Source: Macrotis lagotis (lineage: Eukaryota; Chordata; Mammalia; Peramelemorphia; Peramelidae). From it: a DNA stretch of 64,000 nt. The DNA lies in assembly GCF_037893015.1 (NCBI RefSeq), contig NC_133666.1, forward strand, positions 625,159,852-625,223,851. The letters are read 5' to 3'. The position numbers were made by a program, and so were the translations under genes. Within the stretch, counting starts at the first letter, position 1. The number at the start of each line of letters is the position of its first letter. The notes beneath the pieces are model-generated. The model was given only the letters and a program-made list of their open reading frames with translations, was not told the DNA's origin and ran no database searches. Below are positions 55,173-64,000 of this stretch, in pieces.

Positions 55173-55974
55173 AATCGGAGAACTCAAAAAGTGAATGACA
55201 GGTAATGGAGGGGTCCTGCATCCAGTTCAGTATGTTCAGGTATTCTGTGATTGTTTCCTGTCCAATTTTTACATGGTGAAGAAAAGCCTTGTTACTGGAC
55301 ACTGAGGCAAAACTGAGCATGAACACAAAAGGACACAAACTGATCAATTCAAACTTTCCTTTCCTTGTGGCAATCAAGGGAGAGAGAGAGAGACCCTGGG
55401 CCCTAATCTCTTTGGACTACTATATGGTCCCTGAAAACAGGGTACCTCTTTCTTTGTCTCTTGAGATTTGTTTTGTTGGAAATGGAATGGACTAGGCTAG
55501 AACTTGTGAACTTCAAAAGGCTGGAATGTCTGCCCAGCAGCCAAGGCTGGGGAAGAGCCAATCTTAAAGGGTTATCGACTTGATTCAATCTAGCAGGGGA
55601 CTTTTCCAACCCTGCAAGCAAGGAAAACCTCTCTGTGCATTGGCAATGATATATTGATTTTAAATTTGGGTGCTCTCTCCATGGAATCAGGTGGCAGAAG
55701 GGAGCATGCATTCCAGTGTAGGGAGATTTCTGAACTTTGATTATTTTATAACTTCAGTAAATATTTCTTTGTAAAAGGTAATTAATGTAAATTTATTATC
55801 ATTATATTGATATCAACTGGTTAAATTGATAGTCATATACTGATCCATGATACCAATGTCACTGCAGAGATTATGACTGGCCCTGGCAAATGATACTGGG
55901 GTAGTAACCACTGGGGATCAATATTAAGGAAAGCACATTAGAATATAGCATTAGAAGAAGCACACAGCCCCCTG

Positions 55975-56085
55975 GGGTACTGTCAGGTGACTTAGGGAAA
56001 AGAGCTCTAGGCATGAATTCTGGAAGACCTGAGTTCAAATCCAGCCTCAGACACTTTCTAGCTATATGACCCTTTCTGTGATGCA
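55975..56085 (+). repeat. Partial MIR/CORE-SINE-like copy
   Basis: GAAGACCTGAGTTCAAATCC, GCCTCAGACACTTTCTAGC, then lost similarity. Confidence 0.65.
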
Positions 56086-56741
56086 CTGGATATAAGAATA
56101 CGAAAAAAGAAAATAGCCCCTGCCTTCAAGGAATTTACAATCCAGTGGGGGGGGGGGAAGGAAGCTGAGAAGAGGAAATGGGGGTGGTGGAGAGGAAAAG
56201 ATTGTAGTTTACATGAGGTTATGAGGAAGTCCAGACAAGTTACAATTGGTGAGAAATGAAGAGATGACTGTACTAGGCTCCCTCCTTAAATGAAAGTTTT
56301 GGGAAGAAGTCTCCATCCTCCATTCAGGGTCAGAGAGTCCTGATGGGGCAAGAGTTCCAGGACTGGAATGATCTTGCAGGATGAAGAAGTTTCTGGAAGT
56401 CCAGAGGTGGATGGGAAATAAAGGACTCCATGTCTTTTTTTACCCTTTCAGTCCCCATGTAGAATGAGGTTCAACTTAGCACAATTTCTACATAACATTG
56501 GTTCCATCAAGTTCATGTTCAAATGTAGCATTGCTATAGGATGAGCCCTTGTCTCATATACCACTGATCTGGGTCTTCAAGATTGCTTTATGCTCCTTCT
56601 AGCTCCAAGCTAAACTGACTGAATACAAACCAAAGCAAGGACTCTATACCAAAATCTGTTGGTGACTTGCTCTCTTGACCTTTGGAAAGTAATAAGATTA
56701 TAGTCTCTAACTTCCTTCACCTAATATAATAGAACAAAGAG

Positions 56742-56912
56742 GGGCAGCTAGGTGGTGCAGTAGATAGAGCACTGACCCTAGAGTCAGGAGGATCTGATTT
56801 CAAATCTGGCCTCAGAAAATAAATTGCCTAGCAGTGTGACCTTGGGCAAGTCACTTAACCCCACTGCCTTGCAAAAAAACCCCAAACAAACCCTCCCCCC
56901 CCAAAAAACAAA
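56742..56912 (+). repeat. CORE-SINE
   Basis: Full copy with a C/A-rich tail. AACAAAGA occurs on both sides and is probably the target duplication. Confidence 0.9.
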
Positions 56913-57545
56913 GAAATGCATTTATGGGACATACAGGAGGGCCTAAAGCCTCTCCCATTACAGCACTGTCTCCTCTTTCTCACCAGAATGCTGATAAGAA
57001 AAAGTTTGCCCAGGAGAAGGACAAACTTATGTTTGGTTAGTATCTTTTGAATGTCCCTAGTTCTGGCTAGGCATCCTGCCAAAAATATTCTTCTTCATCA
57101 TGTGGTAAATGAACTGAAACCAGGTAAAGAATCACTATTTAGGTTCCAATATTTCTATGAAGATTGCATCATGGGTATTCTGTGTATACTCCTAAGAGCA
57201 GGGCCCATTAGCCAGTCTCCTGTTCTATTTGGATTATCTATATGTCAAGAGCATTAAGTATTCATCAAGCATCTAACCTGGAAAAGAAGTACATATTTTA
57301 AAAAAAAGATAGAAGAAAAGGAAATGGTGAGCATTAGAGATCAGATTTTTGGGTTTGAACTGGGCCTAATGTCTACAGAGCCTGATATCACATGAAAAAT
57401 TGGTTAACAAGAGCATTATAGGGTCCCTGAAAAGCAGACCAACCGTATACTGCATTCACTGGCATTACATTTTAACTCAGAAGGGAATAAGTCTTTTGCT
57501 TTTTTTAATTCATAGTTATTCCATATTACAAAGACAGGTCAAGTT

Positions 57546-57720
57546 TTTTTTTGTTGTTGTTGTTTTTTGTTTTTTAGGTTTTTGCAAGGCAAACGGGGCT
57601 AGGAGGCTTGCCCAAGGCCACACAGCTAGGTAATTATTAAGTATCTGAGACCGGATTTGAACCCAGGTACTCCTGACTCCAGGGCCGGTGCTTTGTCCAC
57701 TGTGCCACCTAGCCACCCCT
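57546..57720 (-). repeat. CORE-SINE, antisense, recent insertion
   Basis: T/G-rich tail, full core and head. Perfect 15-base duplication AAGACAGGTCAAGTT at 57531-57545 and 57721-57735. Confidence 0.95.
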
Positions 57721-58143
57721 AAGACAGGTCAAGTTAATAAGTTCTGAAGAAGGGAATTTCATGCAGCTGAACTGAGCTGTGAAATGAGCAGTGGTTTTGA
57801 TCTAAAAACAGGGAATTAATAATTTTTTACAAAACTCACCAGATTTTGAAGTATGGGCAGAATCATAAGGGGCAAGAGAAAGCAAATTCCCAAAAGCTAC
57901 TAAGAATTCCTAAGAGGAAACTCACCCTGGCTAACTAGAACATTTTCTTGTGTATGGACTAAAGAAGCAGAGCAAGAAAGTCATCCTGACAATATAGATT
58001 CAAGGTCAAAAGTTTTCAAAGAATCCATGGAAAGACAGAGCTATAAATAAAGTAACTCTGTTTATGATGATGAAAGACCAAGAGAACCAAGTTCCAACAG
58101 CCCAATTCAAGATCATAACTTTCTGTTAAAAATGTAGGCCATG

Positions 58144-59005
58144 CAATTTACAGATGAAGAAATCAAAGTGATCCATAGTCATGTGAAAAAATGTTCTAAA
58201 TCACTACTTATTAGAGAAATGCAAATTAAAGCATCTCTGAGGTACCACCTCGCACCTCTCAGACTGGCCAATATGACCAGAAAGGACAATGATCAATGTA
58301 GGAAGGGATGTGGGAAATCTGGGACATTAATACATTGTTGGTGGAGCTGTGAACTCATCCAACCTTTCTGGAGAACAATTTGGAATTAGGCCCAAAAGGC
58401 AACAAAAATGTGCAAACCCTTTGATCCATCCATACTACTGGGTCTGTACCCTGAAGAGATGATGAAAAAGGGTAAAAACATCACTTGTATGAAAATATTT
58501 ATAGCAGTCCTGTTTGTGGTGGCAAAGAATTGGAAATCAAGTAAATGTCCTTCAACAGGTGAATGGTTTAACAAACTCTGGGATTTGCATGAACTGATTC
58601 TGAGTGAGATGAGCAGAACCAGAAAAACACTGTACATCCTAACAGCAACATGGGGGTGATGATCAACCTTGATGGACTTGCTCATTCCATCAGTGCAACA
58701 ATCAGGGACAATCTGGGGCTATCTTCGTTGGAGAATACCATCTGTATCCAGAGAAAGACCAAGGGCTATTACCTTTAATTTAGGAAAAAAAAAAACCTGA
58801 TATCTTATTATGTAATCTTGCTATCTCTTATACTTTTTCTTCCCTAAGGATATGATTTCTCTCTCATCACATTCAATTTGGATCAATATATACCATGGAA
58901 ACAATGTAATGACTGACAAATTGCCTTCTGTGGTGGGTGGGGGGAGGGAAGTAAGATTAGGGGAAAAATTGTAAAACTCAAAATAAATAAAATCTTTAAA
59001 AGAAA
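58144..59005 (+). repeat. 5'-truncated L1 LINE with target duplication
   Basis: C-terminal part of L1 ORF2, then the 3' UTR and A-rich tail. The translation shows SLLIREMQIKASLRYHLAPL, CRKGCGKSGTLIHCWWSCEL, QPFWRTIWN, a stop, then KPFDPSILLGLYPEEM and FIAVLFVVAKNWKSSKCPS. The 16-base duplication AAAAATGTAGGCCATG lies at 58128-58143 and 59006-59021 and is perfect. The short length and internal stop mean it is a dead 5'-truncated copy. Confidence 0.9.
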
Positions 59006-59177
59006 AAAAATGTAGGCCATGAATTTATCCAGTACATCAAGTGGAGAATTATCATTTGGTTTGAAGGAAGCAGATGCCTATGAAAAAAGTGTTGGAATGA
59101 GAGTTTTTCAGTTGTTGCTTGATTTTCCTAATCAATATAAAGTGATGTTTAACTACTCAAACTACCAAAGGTTTACT

Positions 59178-59353
59178 TTATTTTTTATTTTATTTTTATT
59201 TTTTATTTTTTTAGGTTTTTTGCAAGGCAAATAGGGTTAAGTGGCTTGCCCAAGGCTACACAGCTAGGTAATTATTAAGTGTCTGAAGCTGGATTTGAAC
59301 TCAGGTACTCCTGACTCCAGGGCTGGTGCTCTATCTACTATGCCACCTAGCCA
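59178..59353 (-). repeat. CORE-SINE, antisense
   Basis: T/A-rich tail, full core and head. Flanked by CCAAAGGTTTACT and CCAAAGGCTTACT, a target duplication with one mismatch. Confidence 0.92.
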
Positions 59354-59901
59354 AAGGCTTACTGTAGAGAGCTAGAAAAAAAAATTCTGAATGATTCATC
59401 AGAAGTAATAAATGATCAAGAATTTCAAAGGATATTATAAAAAAACAAGTGGGAAAGAAAGGGACCCTTATAATCAGCAAATTTCAAAACTATAAAGATG
59501 GATTCATCATAACAATATGGCACTGGTTTAAAAAGCAGAGGTCAACAAATAGAGCTGATGGGTTAAATATTATACAACAGAAGATGAATTAAGTAGTCTA
59601 ATATTTGACAAAATCCAAACCCCCAGAGATATTGGGATAAGGATTCACTAACGCACCAAAGCTGCTTTGAGAAATGAAAAGCACACTAGCAGAAATTAGG
59701 TTTGGAACAACACTTCACACTATACACCAAAATAAGCTTCAAATGGCTACATCATGTGGATATAAAAAAGTAAGATCATAAATTAGAACAGCAAAGAAGA
59801 AATTAAGTATGCAATTGTATTGATAGAGAGTTTATGAATTAACAAGCACTAGAGGATCACCAAAAAAATGGATAATTTAAATTATATAAAATTTAGAATT
59901 T

Positions 59902-60160
59902 TCATCATCATCATCATCATCATCATTATCATTACTAGCATTTACATAATGCTCACCATATAACAGACATTGGACTAAGTATATATTATCTCATTAATCC
60001 TTATGACAACCATTGGAGATAGGTATTATTATCATCTTAATTTTATTGATGAAGAAACTGAGGCAAACTGAAGTTAAGTAATGCCCAAAGTCACATAGCT
60101 AGTATCTAAGGCTAGATTTGAATTAAGGTCTTCCTGATTCAAGGCCAGTACTCTATAACA
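59902..60160 (-). repeat. CAT repeat and MIR-like element inside L1
   Basis: (CAT)n at 59902-59932, then the complement of a MIR with ATCTCATTAATCCTTATGAC, TTTATTGATGAAGAAACTG and TTTGAATTAAGGTCTTCCTG. Confidence 0.75.
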
Positions 60161-60202
60161 ATAACAATATTAATGCAAATATGATTAGAAGTGAACCAAT
60201 TA

Positions 60203-60881
60203 GTGCATACCATTTGATCCAACAATACTACTACTAAGTCTGTATATCAAGGAGATCACAAAAAATATTTATAGCACATATACAAAATATTTATAGCAGC
60301 TCTTTTCATGGTGACAAAGAATTGAAAATTGAGGGGGATATCCATCAATTGGGGAATGGCTGAACAAACTGTATATAATGGAGCACTATTGTTCTTTAAG
60401 ACATCATGAGGGACAGGACTTCAGAAAAATCTGGAAAGATTTGCATGAACTGATGCTGAGTGAAATGAGCAGAACCAGAAGAACCTTGTATGTACTAACA
60501 GCAACATTGTGCGAAGATCAACTATGATGGATTTGCTCATCTCAGCAGCACAATAAATAAAGACAATTCTAAAGAACTTGTGATGGAAAATACCATCCCC
60601 AGAGAAGGACCCATGTAGCTTGAATACAGACCAAAGCTTACTATTTTAAATTTTTGAAATTTGTTTTATGTATTATGTTTTTTTCCTCTCATGGTTTTTT
60701 CCCCTTTTTTGATTCGACTCTTCTTTCACAACAAGATTAATATGGATATATACTTGACATACACATATATGTATAATCTATATTAGGCTTTGTCAGGAGG
60801 AAGAGATAGGGAGGGAAGGAAGGGAACAATGTGAAACTCAAAACCATACCAAAAAATGATTGTTGAAAACTATTTTTCAAA
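60203..60881 (+). repeat. 5'-truncated L1 3' end inserted in an older L1
   Basis: Starts TGCATACCATTTGATCCAAC and runs through GGGGAATGGCTGAACAAAC and GATGCTGAGTGAAATGAGC to an A-rich end. Flanked by AGAAGTGAACCAATTA (60187-60202) and AGAAGTGAACCCATTA (60882-60897), one mismatch. Confidence 0.75.
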
Positions 60882-61051
60882 AGAAGTGAACCCATTAACT
60901 AGAGAAAGGATTTAGCAGAAAATTTCTCTGACAAAGTTTCATTTCCAAGATATATAAAAAACAAGTTCCAATTTGTAAAATTAAGAACCATTTTTTCAAT
61001 TATTAAATGTTCATAGAAAGTGGACAGAAATATAAACTATCTAAATTATGT

Positions 61052-61203
61052 GGGGGTGGCTAGGTGGCGCAGTGGATAGAGCACTAGCCCTGGAGTCAGG
61101 AGTACTTGAGTTCAAATCCAGCCTCAGACACTTAATAATTTACCTAGCTGTGTGCCCTTGGGCAAGCCACTTAACCCAATTGCCTTGCAAAAATAAAAAT
61201 GTG
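61052..61203 (+). repeat. CORE-SINE inserted in old L1
   Basis: Full copy, GGGGTGGCTAGGTGGCGCAG to TTGCCTTGCAAAAATAAAA. Confidence 0.92.
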
Positions 61204-61864
61204 GAGAAAATGCTCCAAATTATTAATAGTTAGAAAAGTACAAATTAAAACAACTTCTAGGTCTTACCTCATGGTCATCATATTGGGGAAGATAACAAAA
61301 ACAAGAGAAAATTATACATTTTGGAGGTACTGTGGGAAAACAGGCACATTAATGAACTATTGGTGAAGCTTCAGAATTTCCAAAATTTCCAAAGTTCTGG
61401 AAAATAATTTGGAAATATGCCCTCATAGTTATCAAACTGTATATGCTCTGTGACCTCACAATACTATTACTAGGACTATAAATTAAAGAGGTATAAGAAA
61501 AATAAAAAGGACCCATAATTACAAAAATATTTATAGCAGTTCTTTTTTTGTGGTGTGGTGGAAAATAATTGGAAACTGAAGGGTTAACTTAATTGGGGAA
61601 TGACTAAACAAAGTATATGAAGGTATATATGTCATTTATATCAAGGTATATGAGATGATGGAATACATTGTGCTATAAGAAATGATGAAGGGAATGATTT
61701 CAGAAAAAACTTGGAAGACTAAATGAACTGACCAGAGTGAAGTGAGCAGAACCAGGAGAACAATTTCTACATTAATAACAACATTGAAAAGATATTTTAA
61801 AAAAATTATGAACTCTGATCAATGAGATGATCAACTATGATTTTGGAGGATCAATAAGGAAGTA

Positions 61865-62025
61865 AACTATTTACCTCAGTTTACTCAACTGTAAAATTGG
61901 GTTAATAAGTTACTTCAGAGGGTTATTGTCAGAATGAGATAATTTTTGTAAAGCTCTTATCACAATGCCTATCTGGTACATAGTAGGTACTATATAAATA
62001 TTTGCTATTATTATCACTACTACTA
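61865..62025 (+). repeat. MIR-like 3' half
   Basis: CCTCAGTTTACTCAACTG, TAAAATTGGGTTAATAA, TGTAAAGCTCTTATCAC and TACATAGTAGGTACTAT. Confidence 0.75.
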
Positions 62026-62362
62026 TTATCATTGTTGTCATTATCCTGCCTACCTCCTGATGGATATGGACTCAAAATGCAGACTAAAGAGGGATATGGC
62101 CAATAGAGGAATCTGTTTTGCTTGAGTGTACATATTTTTACAAAAGTTTGTTTTTCTTTTTTCCCCCCCCAATGGGTAAGGGAAGATGAAAGTAAGAGAA
62201 AAGAAAAGTTAACTAATGGAAAAAAATTTTTTAAAGGATCAGAGCAAGATGACTACTGTTTTGCTAAAAAAAAAAACACTTTGATCTTCAGAGAATATTG
62301 AAGGGACTTGAAAATGATATTAAACAGAAATTTGTCAAAAAAAAAGATGTAAATGTGAGGTC

Positions 62363-62700
62363 ATCCAATCAATAAATACTTAATAAGTACCTATATTGAG
62401 CCAGACACTATCCTGGGATACAAAAAGTCTTAGATATAATGCCTTCAAGAAGAAGCTTATAATCTCATGGCAGGGGGCAATATGCAAAAGAATCCACTCA
62501 AAGCAAGCTATAAACAGGATATATACAAGGAATAATAGAGGGATAGCTCTGGAACTAAGAGGAGCTGAGGAAGGTTTCCTATAGAAGTTGGGATTTTAGT
62601 TGGAACTTAAAGGAAGCCAAGGGAGATCCATGAAGCTGAAGAAAACTTTAGGTAGTGAATAAAGGATGCAAGCTTGATACAAAAGAACAATTAAGAAGTG
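62363..62700 (+). repeat. Unclassified dispersed repeat
   Basis: CCAATCAATAAATACTTAATAAGTACCTA...GAGCCAGACACTATCC...AAGGTTTCCTATAGAAG...GATTTTAGTTGGAACTTAAAGG. Same family as the stretches at 5866-6560, 19861-19913 and 54790-54925. The family name could not be fixed from sequence alone. Confidence 0.5.
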
Positions 62701-62963
62701 CTACCAAAAAAAAAAAGGCTACTGTGAAGCATAACTAAGATCTGCTTATTTCCTCATCAGCTCAGAAAATTGATGAGGGTGTTCTAAGAATAAACAGATG
62801 CAGTATATAGACACCCAACATCTTTTCCTGGAACAGAGGAGCTTCCCAGACTTCCTTTCTTGTCTGGCACCTCAGCTATAACATCCTGTAGGGTAAAGAA
62901 ACTAATTATAGAATGGCATAGGACAAAATTTCCATAAGCAAAGTCTTTTGGCATTAAAGTGAA

Positions 62964-63178
62964 AGCATGGTGTTGTGTGCATGTAGTGAGAAGTTTGAGG
63001 CTGGTGGATTGCTTGAGTTGGAGAGTTCTGAACTTTAGTAGAACTAAAGTCCATCAGTGGTCTGTCTGTCAAAGCTCCTTGGCCAGTTGGCCAAGACCCA
63101 TGGTTGTAGTATTTCCAGCCCAGGTGGGATAAGGAGACCTAGTCTCAAAAATAAAAAAAAAATTAAATTAAATTAAAA
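62964..63178 (+). pseudogene. 7SL (SRP) RNA-like retropseudogene
   Basis: AGCATGGTGTTGTGTGCATG, TTTGAGGCTGGTGGATTGC, TTGAGTTGGAGAGTTCT, then AGCCCAGGTGGGATAAGG and AGACCTAGTCTC with an A-rich tail. This follows the 7SL order (GAGGCTGGAGGATCGCTTGAG, AGTTCTGGGC...CAGCCTGGGCAACATAG, GAGACCCCGTCTC), with the central S domain largely missing or diverged. The A-tail points to retrotransposition. Confidence 0.6.
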
Positions 63179-64000
63179 TGAGACTATGAAGTGGTGCTGG
63201 CTATAATCTTATGAAGGGTAGAGTGTGAGGCAAGGTATCCTGTTGCAAGGATGTGGCGAAAGAGTGGCAAGAGAAGTTTGAGGAAAGGTTAAAAGGTTTT
63301 GAAGCAGGGCACAGGAAAGTTATGTAATCATTTGCCACGCCGGACTTAGCCCTTTGGGACAGGAAAGATTAGGATGGAACACCACCCAGTGTAATGAGTA
63401 CTGTTTTAGTCACTCCTTGGGGACCACCCTTGTGGCATAAACATTGGAGAATACCAATGGAACCAAGTGTAAAACCACTTCCCCAAACACTTTCCTTGTC
63501 CTACCCACCATGGAAATGCATTTAAGCAAGGATTGCCTGGGTGGAGGTCTCTTTCTTCTCTGGCTCCTCAGTAGGACAGCTACTTTTTTCCTCTCCTTAA
63601 GGTAGAACCATGTACTCTAGAACTAGGTTTTCTGCTCCCAAGTTTTTTGCTCTTTTCATTACCCCAAAGCTTCCTTTAAACTCTGAGAACATGAGCCTGA
63701 TAAATATTTGTAAAAGGGATGATGTTTGGTATTGATCATATACTCTGGCCCCTTGTTAAAAGATAAGCACAGCATAGCAACTTCTGATTAGTCCTTTTGA
63801 AACAGGAAATGTTAAGAGAAATATTCTTACATTAACACTGACTTGACCCCCCCACCCCCATCCCACTGTCCAAACTATGAGTTGAGGTCAATGAACTTTT
63901 AGTAAGGTACCTTTCCCCTACCTGGCTAGGACTCCTGGTAAATCCCTGCTGCTAAACATAAAAGCCCCTATCAACAAAAGAATATATCCCTGCCTTAGAC

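Larger units (their letters stand above)
59440..61850 (+). repeat. Decayed L1 ORF2 region, split by three insertions
   Basis: L1 ORF2 sequence is readable in pieces: 59440-59900, about 60160-60202, 60883-61049 and 61204-61850. Taken together they follow the usual order of ORF2 3' sequence. The gaps are filled by a MIR-like copy with a CAT repeat (59902-60160), a second L1 3' end (60203-60881) and a CORE-SINE (61052-61203). Many stops and frame breaks; old. Confidence 0.65.
49000..64000. other. Gene-free, transposon-rich right flank
   Basis: 15 kb upstream of ICAM3 with no recognisable exon on either strand. It holds eight CORE-SINEs, several MIR-like copies, L1, RTE and L2-like LINE remnants, a 7SL-like fragment and microsatellites. 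Outside these the sequence is AT-rich and featureless, for example 49000-49570, 55200-55960, 56090-56740 and 63180-64000. The next gene in human order, TYK2, is not reached. Confidence 0.65.

Noticed and set aside
58141-58659. Small genes at 58141-58389 and 58408-58659
   Set aside because: They are the L1 ORF2 C-terminal region of a truncated LINE, not host genes.
49000-64000. TYK2 exons expected next to ICAM3
   Set aside because: No kinase, FERM or SH2 coding sequence was recognised on either strand; the gene must lie beyond the window.

Overview
The window looks like a marsupial genome, most likely an Australidelphian one. At least 20 copies of a tRNA-derived CORE-SINE are scattered through it, with A-box-like GGCTAGGTGGCGCAGTGG, B-box-like GGTTCAAATC, a MIR-type core and a TTGCAAAA tail. 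They resemble the marsupial WSINE1/Mar group. Several have perfect 10-16 bp target-site duplications, so the family was active recently. Genes are mammalian, with GT-AG introns and CpG-island promoters. I reconstructed the exons by hand, checking splice consensus and reading phase at every junction. The species itself cannot be read from the sequence.

The gene order matches human 19p13.2. On the plus strand: the 3' part of MRPL4 (819-2160), ICAM1 (4619-13549), ICAM4 (16149-18075) and ICAM5 (20294-27887). On the minus strand: ZGLP1 (30441 to at least 32188, 5' exon unresolved), FDX2 (33809-35629), RAVER1 (37599-43450) and ICAM3 (43823-48879). All four ICAM genes are open from start to stop. 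Each has one exon per Ig domain and all exons join in phase 1: 5 domains in ICAM1, 2 in ICAM4, 9 in ICAM5, 5 in ICAM3. From 48.9 to 64 kb I find no gene. It is filled with CORE-SINEs, MIR-like copies, L1 pieces (one nested stack), an RTE LINE remnant, an L2-like reverse-transcriptase remnant and a 7SL-like fragment. TYK2, expected next, is not reached.

The four ICAMs are cell-surface ligands of leukocyte integrins: broadly inducible (ICAM1), erythroid (ICAM4), neuronal (ICAM5) and leukocyte (ICAM3). Their promoters carry fitting motifs: a GAS/STAT site and a kappaB-like site before ICAM1, CACCC plus GATA before ICAM4, and a PU.1-type ETS site before ICAM3. MRPL4, FDX2, RAVER1 and ZGLP1 are unrelated genes: mitochondrial ribosome, mitochondrial iron-sulfur ferredoxin, RNA-binding splicing co-regulator and germ-cell GATA-type zinc finger.

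I found no new defence or mobile system. The most notable items are a SINE inserted at the ICAM3 exon 5 splice donor, a GGGGCT/GGGGCA array coding a Gly-Ala run in the ICAM5 tail, the conserved promoter motifs, and 7SL-derived fragments.
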